NCBI GenBank assembly: GCA_947579605.1 | Contig: OX388329.1 | Span: 29,800,693-29,864,692, forward strand | Source of the DNA: Athripsodes cinereus | Lineage: Eukaryota; Arthropoda; Insecta; Trichoptera; Leptoceridae | DNA: 64,000 bases | Reading direction: 5' to 3' | Shown here: positions 1-11,394 of the stretch, piece after piece | Layout: each line of letters begins with the position of its first letter | Position numbering within the stretch: position 1 is the first letter of the stretch | The notes under the pieces: generated by a model | Database searches by the model: none | Told to the model about the DNA's origin: nothing | What the model saw: only the letters and a program-made list of their open reading frames with translations | Position numbers and translations under genes: made by a program

Positions 1-455
1 GCATTGCATTATAACGCTGAAAATATATCTTCCATTAAGAGTATTTTAATTAAAATAATTTAAATTATTGTGCTATATAATGTTGAACTTTGACTTTCAA
101 CATTAATTTATTTTCATTTTATATAATAAACCTTTCATGATTATAACAAAAACAAACGATTTGATTAACTTTTCAACTAATTATTATATTTGTTAAGATT
201 AAAATTTTGTATAGTACCTATTTTTATTTTATGTATGTATGTATCATTATATACGTATATATTTTATTCATTTTCAATGTAATTCTTTACTTTTTGTCCA
301 TGAGAGGTAACGAAGGCATTCATTCGAATATTTCTTCGGAGAATGGTACTAATTGTCACCGAAAGATTTAAGATTTTTGCTTGATGATTGACGTTCGTAT
401 AAAAATAAATAGTGTATATAAAAAAGTTAAAGTTTTTTAATACATTTTTTTACTC
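1..455. other. AT-rich unassigned sequence
   Basis: No coding signal or recognisable repeat is visible. A short TATG-rich simple run lies near 230-260. Confidence 0.5.
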
Positions 456-467
456 TTTTCTTTTTTG

Positions 468-595
468 TTGACTGTGTCGGTGTTAAGGTAGTAGAATTTC
501 TAATGATTTATTCGATGAGATTGACAATGTCCTTATAAGACGAAAGACGTCTCTCTCATCGAATAAATCATTAGTAGAATAAAACGCTTGTTTTA
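468..595 (+). mobile_element. Short hammerhead-bearing foldback retroposon, copy 1
   Basis: A 128-bp element starting GACTGTGTCGGTG and ending in a T-rich stretch. It is flanked by a T-rich 12-bp direct repeat (456-467 and 596-607, TTTTCTTTTTTG), so the target duplication is low complexity and less certain than in the sister copies. A perfect 21-bp inverted repeat (500-520 with 554-574) closes on a hammerhead-like core, annotated separately. The 5' module TGTGTCGGTG...GTAGTAGAATT is shared with 28770-28960 and, diverged, with 30719-30842. Confidence 0.6.
500..574 (+). ncRNA. Decayed type I hammerhead ribozyme core
   Basis: Stem I is a perfect 21-bp helix (500-520 with 554-574). Between the strands, in order: TTGACAA (521-527), a short stem II region with GTC pairing to GAC (529-541), GAAA (542-545), palindromic stem III GACGTC (546-551), then TC (552-553) as the last two bases of the NUH cleavage triplet. 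The known core is CUGANGA, so two positions are changed (C3 to U, G8 to A). Both are deamination-type changes from CTGACGA, the core kept at 23830-23836. It is probably inactive now. The placement of the core exactly at the stem I boundary makes coincidence unlikely. Confidence 0.55.
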
Positions 596-696
596 TTTTC
601 TTTTTTGGTCTCAGAATTTTCATTTATTTATTTGTTGTCATTATTTGATTGGTTAGGTGGATAGGTTACCTTTCTTTGTTTATTTATTTCTTGTGT

Positions 697-1175
697 TAGG
701 GATTAAGGTTGATTGGAAGACGTTGCTCAGTAACAAGTCCACCTTTTGCCCTAAACTTACTATACTATACTATATACTATACCCTCACGCCGTGTCCCAA
801 GTGGGCTAGGAAGAGAGAACGGAACGCCAAACAGATCTATCTTTACACACTTCCTTCGCTTCCTCCACATTCATACAGTTTCTCATACACGCACGTCGGT
901 TCCTTTTACTCAACACGCGGCCGTTCTTGAGAATTTGATCCACGTGATCAAGCCACGTGGTTCTCGGACGCCCGCGTTTCCTCACACCCTTTCTTTCAGA
1001 TAAGTATATCCTCTTTGTCACTCTTACCTCGTTCATTTGTTCAACATGCCCAAACCACCGTAGTTTATTCACGCGCATTCTGTCCACAACACTCTTCTTG
1101 CATCCGCTCATTCTTCTAATATCCTCATTCTTCACTCTATCACGCAACGTTTTACCAACCATTCTTCTCAACGAT
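697..1175 (-). mobile_element. LINE-A fragment: reverse transcriptase C-terminal tail
   Basis: The minus strand encodes an open 121-residue stretch (806-1171) typical of the ORF2 C-terminus of an insect non-LTR retrotransposon. It contains RRMVGKTLRDR, VNKLRWFGHVEQM, a GVRKRGRPRTTWLDHVDQIL block and NRRACMRN. The element is 5'-truncated upstream of RRMVG, so no catalytic domain remains. The 3' end (780-805) carries the tail CGGCGTGAGGGTATAGTATAG, also seen at 8000. About ten relatives lie in this window. An LINE-C-like 3' UTR remnant (GGTTGATTGGAAGA) abuts it near 697-760. This is a dead fragment. Confidence 0.75.
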
Positions 1176-1454
1176 CAACGATAAAATGTCCTAAACCTAT
1201 ATTGTATTATTTAACAAGTATTTCTTTTGGCCAGTAATGATTTAATTTATTTTGTTTCGAAAAAACTTATGCATATCATTCGTTTCTCAATTCTTAGAAC
1301 CCCGTAGAGACCCCGGTAAAGAGTGGATCTCTCACTTTTTAAGTTAGTTTTGCAGTGCCATGTAGAAGGCAAATGTTTGGGAAACCCCACGTATAAGATA
1401 ATTATTACGATCTGTGTAATATACATAATATAATTCAACGACGAAGTATATCAC

Positions 1455-1590
1455 CAATTTTTTTTTTTTTTTTTAAAGATATATCTGGGTTTTGTTATAA
1501 GCCCAAATACAGCCTTATACACCTTTCACAGTAAGCTAAAAGCCTGTGTCGTGAAAGGGGAGTTTGCCGGCACCTGGGATCGAAGGGATT
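1455..1590 (-). mobile_element. SINE-2 copy (tRNA-derived), truncated
   Basis: Reverse of the family defined at 26110-26285. It shares the GTGAAAGG...AAACTCCCCTTTCAC stretch and the CCCAGATATATC...T-run end. The GCCGGCACCTGGGATCGA part at its right edge is the remnant of the RNA polymerase III B box. Sister copies are at 20826-20940 and 24490-24612. Confidence 0.6.
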
Positions 1591-1745
1591 TTATTTGGCA
1601 CGAAGAGGATAATTGTGTTAGTTGTAAGAGATTGCGCCTTTGCGATAAACTCGCCCTCTGTAAATTGATTTTATTTGTCAATGAAATTGTCTAAATATTA
1701 TTGATAAACAGTAAAGAATGAATAAATGAAATAAATAAATAAAAT
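1590..1745 (+). mobile_element. LINE-C 3' UTR with (TAAA)n tail
   Basis: Contains the family signature GCGATAAACTCGCCCTCTG followed by CAGTAAAGAATGAATAAAT and a TAAA-type tail. This is only the untranslated 3' end. The coding end of the same family is visible at 33851-34230 and 45110-45560. Confidence 0.65.
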
Positions 1746-2229
1746 AATTCACGATTAATTTAAGTATGCATTTATTACGCTGGCTACACCACATGTAGGA
1801 TTTATGCCTTAAAAGTAAAGTAAAGAATGATATTATTATTAACTTACATAATATTGATATTTCTAAACAACTGATTTTGTAAGTAAGATTTATGAGTATG
1901 ATAAAATAAAAATCCTTAAATGGACTCGATCATAAAATTTTCCTTCAGCATGATATTGTGTTATTATTTTGTATCGAAAATGATTGCTTCTATTTTTCAT
2001 CCCTGTAATATATTTTTCTTTCACCTCTAAAAGCATTCACAGAGTATGTGAGTACATCACAGTATGTCTTAAGGTGCTATTAATATTCTTCGCTTGTATT
2101 GAAGTCTCTACATCGAGCAATACGCCGCGCATATCGTATGAGAAGAACATTCTTGTTATAACGTAGTTTTTATTACAATACTTTTACCTTCCGATTCTTC
2201 TTTTAATTCTAATAAACCTTCACATAGCA
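1746..2229. other. Unassigned AT-rich sequence
   Basis: Only a short family D remnant (GGCTACACCACATGTAGGAT, near 1782) is recognisable. Confidence 0.4.
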
Positions 2230-2420
2230 CTTTCATTTCATTTTCATTTATGTGTGGCTTCAGCTCGTATTAATAATCCTTGTTTTTCGTTCAGAAAGCC
2301 ACTGCACTGCCTCTGTGGTTGATCTATAGATGTCCATACAGTCTCCCTCGTACCTTCTTCTTCCTGGACACTTCTCCACCAGATGTAATTTTTTTTGGGA
2401 CTCCACAGTCGCATTCCAGA
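2230..2420. repeat. Dispersed repeat E, copy 1
   Basis: Shares a collinear stretch with 55270-55470: GGCTTCAGCT, GAGCCACTGCA-type sequence, a GTCCA(G/T) block, and TTGGACACTTCTCCAC versus TTGGACACTACTCCAC. Identity is moderate. I cannot tell which element it comes from; an old LINE 3' part is likely. Confidence 0.5.
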
Positions 2421-3394
2421 GACTCTCTACTACCCCATTTTCATATTACTTGACTCGTACGAATTCTGTTTCATTGGACGTAACACTAGTAGGTACGCAG
2501 TAGAACAACTTTTTATACCAAGTATGAAATATATTCCATCAATTCCGATTGAGTCTTATAAAAGTTCATTATTAAGCACTTACTCTTTATTATAATGAAC
2601 CATCATTTATATATAAGAGAGAATCGTGACTAGAGTATTAATATTTATTGTTCATTGCCTAGAATCTTATATTCAGTTTAACTACGTTCGGATGTAGCTT
2701 GGCGATTACAGAGTACTAATCAAATAACTTGATTTGTAAAACCATGTTTGTGAATCCAAGAAAAAATGTGAAAAGCGTCCAGGATTTCACCTTTAAAAGC
2801 TTTCAGAAAGTGAATATTATGTAGGTAGGTACATCATGTTTCTTAAGATGCTTTTGATATTTCCAACTTGTATTTAAGCGATTGTGCAAAAGCAAATCGT
2901 CACAAATTTTACAAGTGAGTATAAGGTTATCTTAAATTTGTTTGTGGACAGTATTCATATATCTTTTAATTTTCTCTTTAAATACATTTGCATTTAGGAC
3001 AAACTTTTCACTATGCAGAAAGACAACTTTAGACACGTAGCTTGTTAAGAATATGAAAATGTAAACGTGAGAAGATTCAATGTTGTAATTATGTAACAGA
3101 GACCTTCATACAGAAATTCCCGTGTGCGTATTCACATATTCCTTTGAACGTGATAAGAGATTCGGGTACCTACAATCTAAGCAGCATACATAGTCCTGAC
3201 ATTTAGATATGACAACGTTTCCGTAAACAAGTTTTGTTAGAAAAGTGATGTTTCTTTCAGTTTTATTCACAAATATTTTGTACCAATTATGTAACGACTG
3301 TTTATATTTGTATACTATATATATTATTTGAATCTCGCATTTGTTTCTTATTTTTCTTCCTAATTTATTTTTCCCAAAAATTTCCTACTACTAA
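2421..3394. other. Unassigned AT-rich sequence
   Basis: Nothing recognisable. Open frames are short and look random. Confidence 0.4.
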
Positions 3395-3600
3395 TACTAG
3401 TCAGCCATCTCTCCACTACTGGATAGAGGCCTCTTCCAAACTCTTCCAAACGTCGCGGTCCTGTTCCCTCTGTATCTATTTCCTTCCCGCGATTGGAGTA
3501 ATGTCGTCAGTCCATCTCTTTTGTGGTCTGCCGATGATTTTCTTGCTACTCCATGGTCGCCATTTGAGGATTTTAGGGGTCAAACCTACCGTCAAACATT
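3395..3600 (-). mobile_element. RTE-like LINE fragment (C-terminal tail)
   Basis: The minus strand encodes, with interruptions, DDITPIAGRK, REQDRDVWKSLEEAYIQ and WRDG. This is the extreme C-terminus of insect RTE-type endonuclease-reverse transcriptase proteins (compare WVDDIVQV... at 6480-6950). It carries stops and is a dead remnant. Confidence 0.65.
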
Positions 3601-5139
3601 TCCCTAATATATTTATATGTGATTTCGCGTAATAAATAAATATATAGTAATATAAACAACACTAAAAATAACACCTGCAAGTACTTAGATACACAAAAAG
3701 ATGTACCAGTACATAAAAACGATTATAATATTTACTCTTTATTACCATTCTATAGAGAATAATAATTAATATCAATTATGAATATTTAATTATTAGTATA
3801 TAATTATAGTTTTTATATTATGGCCGGGAATATATATCAACAATATTATTATAGCTGTATTTAGAATCAAGCCGTTTGTTGTTAAGTCTATCAAAAGAAT
3901 ATTTAAAAGCATGTTAAACAAAGAATGAATGAAGATATTATAAATATGCAATTATATTTTTTAATGTATGCTCACATATCCTAGGCACGTCTTAAGTAAT
4001 CTTTAAAGTACCATACAAAGATGTTTGTTTTCATATGGAGAACTTTCCATCTAATGAATATTTAAAGTGATGTGTTCTTTGTGTTAAATAACTGTACATT
4101 TTTTGCTCCCATCTAAAATATTTGACAATATTTAATTGCTTCTGAATATCAACATCAAACTTTTTTATTATTTAGTTTTTTTTCTCTATTTTTTTTTTTC
4201 ACGAATACAATCATTTAAGTTTTCAGACAACCATTTTACGTTTAAAATATTTTTACTTCGTGTGTTTTTCACTAACAGTTGATTCAATTTCCTCTATTTT
4301 TTGTTGCTACTTACAAAATTTCATTGATTTTTCTATACCCGTTTTACTTTATCAATAAGATCAGTGTTATCGAATTGTAAGGAACGCAGAATAAATAGAT
4401 GGATTTTCACAGCTTAGCTTAGCTTTCAAAGCTCCGGGGATATAGATTTTAGATTAAGGCTGTATATGTAATTTATCAGAACATTATCGGTTCATGTTCA
4501 GAGGCTTCCTCTACATAAGGTTGAGCTTTCATTCAATAACTTCATAAAAATGAAGTTTTTTTCAACTTTGCGGGTACAAGTAATATCTTTTTATCTATAG
4601 CTTCGCGGCATATTTCAAAAATGAGATGGCCAACAGATATACCGCACGTAACAAACAATCTGTTTTCTTCATGGCAATAAAACAATAAGACAATCAGAAT
4701 GGATTGTATACCTCACCGCTGATTTAAAGATCAGGGAAAACTAATTTTTTTTGAGTTAAATAAAAAAGTGGAACATTATTCTTTACGGTTTCCCCACCAC
4801 GGTGTGATTTTATAACTAAATTTGACATATAATCCTAGACAAAAACCAGACCTAAGCTTTCAAGAGTAGCATTGCTTTGCTTTCCTCTATTCAGACCGTC
4901 TTCTCGTCAAAATCGAGTTAAGGCAGATTGAATTTACTATAGAAGACGTTAAAAAAATATTGACAGAGGCTCAACTTACCTACGTGAAAAGAAATTTTAT
5001 AAGGTGCTTCCATTACGATAATGTTGATAAATCTATTTTTAATATATCCATACACAAGTAACAGAGAACATATTATAAAGTATTGTAATACCTATTTTAA
5101 AATGATATAAGTGATATGAACAGTGAAGCCCCCGGGGAA
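3601..5139. other. Unassigned AT-rich sequence
   Basis: No gene or clear repeat is seen over about 1.5 kb. Base composition is uniform and very AT-rich. Confidence 0.4.
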
Positions 5140-5345
5140 GAATATGTCTTCTACTCTTCTTTGTAAGCTTTCGTGTGTCCTATAAAAGGAAAATATTCGT
5201 AAAAAGACAACTCAGCAGAGACAACATATTTTATTGGAACGGGGAGAACTACTTGCGTGTTTACAACAAGTTGTTGGTCCACTGGCTACCATTCGTGAGA
5301 GATGTCATTTTGGGATAGATGTATAGTTATTATTTTTCTGGACAA
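5140..5345 (+). repeat. Family D repeat, diverged copy
   Basis: It has the 5' module GTAAGCTTTCGTGTGTCCTATA and the 3' module GGTCCACTGGCTACC...TTTTGGGATAGATG. Both align in order with the well-bounded copy at 46890-47126. Old and diverged. Confidence 0.5.
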
Positions 5346-5419
5346 CAGAACATCTCCAAGATATTGTACAATTTATTAGACCTAGAATATTGCATATACA
5401 CCATAATTTGCACTGATTA

Positions 5420-5670
5420 AGAGTAGGTCTACAGTCTGCAAGGCTTTGAAAAATATGGCACCTCAGTCACTTTCTGAGCTCTGTGTTCTGAAGAACAATA
5501 AAAACTTCTAAACAACAGAAAGGTGAACATAAGTGTTTAATTTTGTACCGATAATTATTTTTCCAGTTAGCGCTTTTTGAAAAATATTATAGTTTTTTTT
5601 TAATGCATTATGCGTTTTGTTCACAAAACAGCTACAAGGAGACCCCTACGCTCAGCAAAGACCAATATAC
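5420..5670 (-). repeat. Dispersed repeat F, copy 1
   Basis: Reverse complement of 18095-18265. Shared blocks include AGAAAGGTGAACATAAGTGT, GTACCGATAATTATTTT, and GACCCCTACGCTCA. The 18095 copy directly abuts a LINE-B 3' end, but no such sequence is seen here, so F is probably a separate element. Confidence 0.55.
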
Positions 5671-6454
5671 TGGACGAGATAAATAATATAGAGAAAGTTC
5701 TGCTTTAATGATAGAGCTTTTAAGGTCACTGGACTTGTCAACTGAAACCGACTCTCCGAGAACCTTCGTGCAAACCAATCAATAAGGAGCAAGTTAAAGA
5801 CATCGCTCTTCCAACATAGTCTCGTGGGCCATTGAGATGGATGCTCCATTAAACGGCACCGAATGAATCATCGAATATACACACAATAATAAATTAAGCA
5901 GTTGGTTTCTGCCATACGCTCTAGTGAGCATGGTTCGAGGGGGGCATTAGATTATTCTATAACGTAATACCTACATTACTTACTTACTTTACGTGTCCGG
6001 TCTTTTTTAAATCTTCCCACTCCAATAAGCGGCGACATTCATCGCCTTGTCGTTAGCTATGATTAGGTCTTCAGGACTACAGCCGTCCCCCATCAGTGGA
6101 TGTGTAAAACGTCCCCCATTTATTGTCATCATGTAGCAAGTTCAATGTAGTAATAAAATATTATATTTGTGTATTGTATGTATATTTCCCGCAGGTAATG
6201 TAAATAAAGTTATATTTTTTATCGTAAAAAAGGGAAATGAAAATATACAGATGTCTTGAAATTACTAACAGACAAAAATATTCATAAACATATAACACAT
6301 GTAGGTTAATAGGCCAGTAGCATATGAAATATTATAATACTTATTTCAAAATACATGTTTTCCAAGTTTACATGAAGCTCTATTCACGTTATTATTTTAC
6401 TTTTTTCATTGTTTAATAATAAATGTTTGAAAAATGTAGCAAATGTAGGTAATA
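5671..6454. other. Mostly unassigned sequence
   Basis: A GC-richer patch at 5995-6125 (CTTCCCACTCC...CAGCCGTCCCCC) looks like an old retrotransposon remnant, but I could not match it to another part of the window. Confidence 0.3.
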
Positions 6455-6479
6455 TTGTCGACCAACGATACCTGGTGGA

Positions 6480-6950
6480 AGTTCATGTTACTTACTGCTA
6501 GCCTACTTCTCTCCACTGCTGAATATAAGCCTCTTCAAAACTTTTCCACACTTTTCGATCTCGAGCAACTCGACACCACTGTCGACGTCACTTGGACTAT
6601 ATCGTCGACCCATCTTTTTTGGGGTCTTCCAACACTTCTTTTGTCCTTCCACGGCCTCCATTCAAGAATTCTGGAAGTCCACCTGCCATCCTCTCGCCTT
6701 GCCACATGATCAGCCCATTGCTATTTCAGCTTGGAGACTTTATCTACAATGTCGACAACTTTTGTCTTTTGTCGGATCGTTTCGTTTCTTATTTTGTCTT
6801 TCAAGCTAATGCCTAGCATTTGTCTCTCCATGGCACGCTGTACACATCTCAGTTTCCATTTATTCACAAGTGTTAACGTCTCTCTAGCGGTCTCTAGCCC
6901 ATATGTAATACTGGCAGGACACACGAATCATAGAGCTTTCTCTTAAGACC
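6480..6950 (-). mobile_element. RTE-like LINE fragment: reverse transcriptase C-terminus
   Basis: On the minus strand, reading from 6924, the protein has TYGLETARETLTL, RCVQRAMERQMLGISLKDK, IRNETIRQKTKVVDI and KVSKLK. It then continues through WAGHIARRTDGRW-like, WRPWKDK and GRPQKRWVDDI blocks to about 6480. This order is the standard thumb and C-terminal region of insect RTE-clade ORF2. The polymerase palm with its catalytic aspartates is missing, so this is a 5'-truncated, dead insertion. The same end module appears at 3395-3600. Confidence 0.75.
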
Positions 6951-7039
6951 TATGGGGACTTCATTATTTTTTCAAATATATATTTCAGTTTAGAGAATGC
7001 AGCTCATCCCAGTCCTATTCGTCGAGAAATTTCAGCTGT

Positions 7040-7195
7040 TTGAAAATCAAACAGCAGAAGTTCATGTTATATTAATAAAAGTAAAACAGTTTCTTATATT
7101 ATCCACAGTGATTTTATTAATCGCAAGCCGGCTTTCAAGAGCTTCCGCTCTCATCAACAGACTTACTTAAAGTGAAGAAACTGTATTCAAACGCG
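7040..7195 (-). mobile_element. Hammerhead-bearing foldback retroposon, damaged copy
   Basis: Over the ribozyme it is almost identical to 23797-23836. On the minus strand it has GAGAGC-GGAA-GCTCTT, GAAA, palindromic GCCGGC, then TT. The first core strand reads CTGTTGA (7160 to 7154) instead of CTGANGA, and the flanking sequences no longer form a good stem I, so cleavage is not expected. An outer inverted repeat, ACAGTTTCTT (7087-7096) with its complement near 7176-7185, preserves the foldback shape. Confidence 0.55.
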
Positions 7196-7430
7196 GTCCC
7201 TGGTAAGGGTAAAAGGGTACCGGCTAGGGTAAAATGAAGAATGACCTTTCTCAAATTGTGTTATATCTATAATTTGTGCTTACTGCATTTTATATACATG
7301 TGTGTATCGTCGTGTTAGTACCCAAAATAAAAGATTCATATCTAAGTATGGCATTAACTCAATGTGTGTGGCTTATCTACAGCAGGATATGTTATGTATA
7401 AGTTATGTTATAGATATATAAGTGGAATAA
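7196..7430 (+). mobile_element. SINE-1 copy, 5' part damaged
   Basis: Has the B-box remnant GGTCCCTGG, then the body (TGTGTGTATCGTCGTGTTAG, AAGATTCATATCTAAGT) and the TATGTTATG-rich end of the family at 44155-44430. The tRNA-like head is eroded. Confidence 0.6.
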
Positions 7431-7774
7431 AAGCGAAATACAATTTGGGGAAAACTTGGATAAAATAAAATTTTCCATACAAACTTCCAAACAAACCATA
7501 CAAAGCAAGAGAAATTCTTTTCAAGTACTTTTTTATACTTAATTTCACAACTTTAATACACAAATTTTAAACCAAATTTATTCTCGATTTCTTGGAGAAG
7601 TGTCGAAATGCTTCAAGAAAAGTTTTGAATTTTGAAGAACAGTGTAAGCTCCATCCTCAAAGGTATTACATAACAAAAAGGTATATTTAAAAAAACTAAA
7701 TTGATGATAAAAGAATGACAAAAAGGAATAAACTCCTCTGAAAGAATGGGTGTTAGAAAGCACAGGTATCCGGT

Positions 7775-7990
7775 AACCAGGTGACTCGATCAAATTTTTA
7801 AGAACAGCCGTGTGTTGAGTAAGAGAAACAAACGTGCATGTATGGGAAATTGAATGAATGTAGAAGATACGAAAGAAGTATGTAAAGATAGATCTACATA
7901 TATGGCGTTTCACTTTCTTTGCCTAATCAACTTGGGATACAGCGAGAGGGTAAAGTTAGATAGATATATACAACAATATGTAATGGGTAA
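7775..7990 (+). mobile_element. LINE-A fragment, plus strand
   Basis: Encodes, with stops, DQIF-KN, RVLSKRNKRACMGN, MNVEDTKEVCKDRS and the terminal HFLCLINLGYSERV equivalent. It lies tail-to-tail with the minus-strand copy that follows, the two 3' ends meeting at about 7990-8010 in TATAC-rich sequence. Confidence 0.65.
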
Positions 7991-7994
7991 ATTA

Positions 7995-8546
7995 TACTAT
8001 ACTATACCCTCACGCCGTGTCCCAGGTGGGGTAGGCAGAGAGAACGGAATGCCATGTTGATCTATTCTAACATACTTCTTTTGCTTCCTCTGCATTCATC
8101 CAGTTTCTCATACATGCACGCCGATTCCTCTTACTTAACACGCGACCGTCCTTTAGAATTTGATCCACGTGGTTAAGCCACGTAGTTCTTGGACGTCCGC
8201 GCTTTCTCACACCCTCTCTTTCAGATAAATACACCCTCTTCATCAATCTTACACCATCCATTCGCTCCCCATGACCAAACCATCTCAATTTATTTACACG
8301 CATTCTATGAACAATACTCCTCTTGCATCCACTCATTCTTCTAATATCCTCATTTCTTACTCTATCACGCAATGTTTTACCTACCATTCTTCTCAGTGAT
8401 CGCATCTCCACTGCATTTATTCCACTCTCATCCTTCTTCAGCCATGTCCAAGTTTCGCTTGCATACATAAGTGTCGGTACGAGGATGGCGTTGTGCACCA
8501 GCATTTTAGAATGAGATGAAATCATAATGCAAATATAACAATGCAA
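7995..8546 (-). mobile_element. LINE-A fragment, best open copy
   Basis: An uninterrupted 159-residue minus-strand frame (8067-8546). It begins in HNAILVPTLMYASETWTWLKK, a block typical of the end of LINE reverse transcriptases, then NAVEMRSLRRMVGKTLRDR, KLRWFGHGERMDG, RKRGRPRTTWLNHVDQIL and RNRRACMRNWMNAEEAKEVC. The palm domain is absent. It is the best preserved LINE-A copy here and therefore among the youngest, but is 5'-truncated. The 3' end carries GTGTCCCAGGTGGGGTAGG and then a TATAG-type tail. Confidence 0.75.
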
Positions 8547-9174
8547 ACATATACAAATGACGTACGTTATTATTACTTAATATTGTATTGTTTACGCAAC
8601 GACAGTATTGCCATATACACATTGCAACATTATTCAACCAGATAAGTCTCCATATGAATAGTCATAATGATCACACAAAAGCTTAACAGTCTAATACCAG
8701 GAAAACTTTACCTTTCCAGGTATCGGGTCTATTATGATGTATTTGTCTACTTGTTATAATTATTTATTCATAACAAACCCTGTTATTAATTCTGTAATTT
8801 TCTGTTATTATTACGATTATTGATCAATCAGCAGAACGGTTAAAAACACTTTTGAAATAATTTTCAACTCATCACTATTCCTTTGTTTACGGTTAATATT
8901 ATAAACTTTTGTTGAAATATTGCTATTTAAGTGAAAAGCTGTTTTAAGTATGGGTAGTGTGACTGCTAAAATACATAATGTTACAATAAAAGCGAACAAT
9001 AGTTGGCAATTAATCATTGTTAGGGAGACATAACTAAAACTAATGCCTACTTTTGTAAAGCTAGCTACTTGTATCTTTTGTATATAGTTTACACAGTGGG
9101 TTACTACAAAGAAGATGCCAGTGGAATTTTAATCGAAATGAATTATTATAATTGTAAAATATAACGATAAAAAT
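8547..9174. other. Unassigned AT-rich sequence
   Basis: No recognisable feature. Confidence 0.4.
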
Positions 9175-9315
9175 AGAACATTTATATTTAGGTCTTCCAC
9201 AGTGATATTCTTTATCTCGAGACGGATTTCAAGAGCTTCCGCACTCATTGTAAAGAACCGGCTCGCGGTTTACGTAATGAGCCGGTATACGTAAAGAATC
9301 GACTCGCGATTAATA
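9175..9315 (-). mobile_element. Hammerhead-bearing foldback retroposon, eroded copy
   Basis: The minus strand keeps the second half of the ribozyme: GAGTGC-GGAA-GCTCTT, GAAA, then TCCGTCTC. The first core strand is lost (TTTACAATGA in place of CTGACGA). TTCTTTA at about 9250-9257 can still pair with TAAAGAA near 9208-9214 as a stem I. A second inverted repeat, ACCGGCTC with GAGCCGGT (9257-9286), lies just outside it. Confidence 0.45.
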
Positions 9316-9723
9316 AAATCAGAGAGTGGGATGTCTTTGGACTTATCAGGTCATTTTGATAAGTTATTAACGACCACATAAGTCGAAAGATGTCTTTCTT
9401 ACCATTCAGGTGGGATATGCAGTGATGGTATGTTATAAGTTGAAGTAGTAATAAAATACAAATTAAGACATTTGAATAAGTTTTGTTAAGCATTTATTGT
9501 TTTGACATGTCCTCTGAAATCCAATTTATTACACATCCTACTATAAATTGAGATGCAACATTAAGATGAAATGAAATACTAAGAAAGGTCATTTAAATTT
9601 AGTTTATAAAATTATATAATTTAAAAAAAAACTGTTAATTTTCACTAGAAGCATTTCGGACATAATTGCATCTTCAATAAAAAATACTTATAAACTAATT
9701 ATAATAACAAATACGTAAATATA
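9316..9723. other. Unassigned sequence
   Basis: No feature recognised. Confidence 0.35.
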
Positions 9724-10160
9724 CAAACAACCGTCGCAGAATAAATACGTAAATATACAGAACTAACAGGAGAAATAAAAAAATATTTGGCATCCTAGGT
9801 CCGTTTATATAATACCTTTAGTTATGTCAGCTACAGGGGTAACTCCGAAATCTTTAATAAATAATTTACAAAAATTAGATTTGCCGGTTTATTTGTACAT
9901 TAAAATTCAAAAATCTATTATAATAAACACTTGTAATATTGTAAAAAAGTTTTTGAACACAGATATTTCAGGCACAATGCTGGTATTTTGAACCCGCGTT
10001 CTGAGCCTAATCCTTTGATATCCTGTATATCTGGATAGGTGAATTTTTCCCGGCATTAGACTGTTAAGTTTTTGTGTGATCATGACTGATCATAATATGG
10101 AGACTTATCTGGTTGTATAATGCTGAGAAGTGTGGATGGCAATTCTGCCGCCGCGTCAAA
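9724..10160 (+). mobile_element. LINE-B tail, copy 1
   Basis: Starts at ATACAAACAACCGTCGCAG. It encodes a degraded LINE ORF2 C-terminus (YTELTGEIKK-like, IPLVMSATGVTPKSL, NNLQKLDLPV, IQKSI) and ends near GGCAATTCTGCCGCCGCG. It is broken by stops. The family has the same visible left end in all three copies in the window. Confidence 0.65.
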
Positions 10161-10744
10161 AAACTAGTAATTATAGATGATGGACGTATGTCCAAGAAGT
10201 TTCTAATTTCAATATATTAATCGAGTAAAATAAACAGCATTTTTTTATATTTATATTGTTATTTAAATAAAAAGTAAATAATACTATGGCATTTCTATTA
10301 AGTAAATAAATTTATACCGTCATTGTGGTGGTTTCGACCTTTTCAGTAAGATAATCCTCAAGGTTTATCACATAATTGTTTCTTCATATTTATGGCATTT
10401 TGAGGTTGGGTTTTATAGAAGAGGCATTTTATTTATTGTTTTCAATTTATCAAGCTTATGCTTTCCTTTTATATAGCCAAATAAAAATACTATGATAGTA
10501 CTAAATGTGAAGAAAAAACATTGAAACAAAGTGATAAAAAGTTCACGTATCTACTTTATACAGCTATTTTATATTAGATTCCCCTATACAAATATTGTAA
10601 CTCTTTCGACGACGTCAGTAATCTTTTGCTTATCGCAGTATTTCATATACAGCACCGTTCTTTTGTGTTTTCTTTGTGCCGTTTTCGATTTTGCCTGTAC
10701 CGTTTAAGTTATTTATGATAAAATTAATGTAAGTTCCAAAAAAA
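10161..10744. other. Unassigned AT-rich sequence
   Basis: No feature recognised. Confidence 0.4.
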
Positions 10745-10890
10745 AATCAGGGATTTAAATCTTGAATTTAGCGAAGAGGTTTGCTACCCACCCTGGATGC
10801 CTTAATTTTGCTGGCACCGGGAGGACAGCTTGCATGTTTATTTCTTCCAGCTGGTCTGCTGGCTACCCTAATTTTGGGATATGCTGTGAT
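10745..10890 (+). repeat. Family D repeat
   Basis: Shares TTTGCTACCCACCCTGGATG, GGCACCGGGAGGACAGCTTG, CTGCTGGCTACCC and TGGGATATGCTGTGATGG with the bounded copy at 46890-47126. 5'-truncated. Confidence 0.6.
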
Positions 10891-11029
10891 GGGATAGTAA
10901 AGTATTAATATTAACATATTTGAGTCTAGAATAGTCTCTGAATCATATATTCACTCCTATTACTTAAATATATATGAGTTGATAATGATGGATGATATGT
11001 TATTTTAGTAGTTATTTACAATAAATGAT

Positions 11030-11165
11030 TTACTTATTTATTCTTTACTGTACATTGATAACAAACAATGACATAAAGGGTAAACATTCAAGTTAGATAT
11101 AATCAATATACAGAGGGCGAGTTTATCGCAAAGGCGCAATCTCTTCCAACTAACCCCAATGAAGA
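11030..11165 (-). mobile_element. LINE-C 3' UTR, minus strand
   Basis: Reads TTTACTTATTTATTCTTTAC, then TGTACATTGATAACAA, then the signature CAGAGGGCGAGTTTATCGC. This is the reverse of the 3' UTR and TAAA tail. It forms a widely spaced inverted pair with the plus copy at 11395. Confidence 0.7.
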
Positions 11166-11394
11166 GAGAGGCTTTCACTTTGCTTTCAAATAAAATAATG
11201 GTCTCACATTGTCGCACATCAATAGACAGGTTGTACCTTGTCACAAAATCAGCAACGTCGAGTTAATTTTATGATTGATTTTTAACTTACATAAAATAGT
11301 GAAAAAGTTAAATTTGATTGCTAAATATTTTTTTATAATAAAATAAAATCTAATATAGAATTCTATTACTTGTGAACAAATGTAATAAAAGCAC

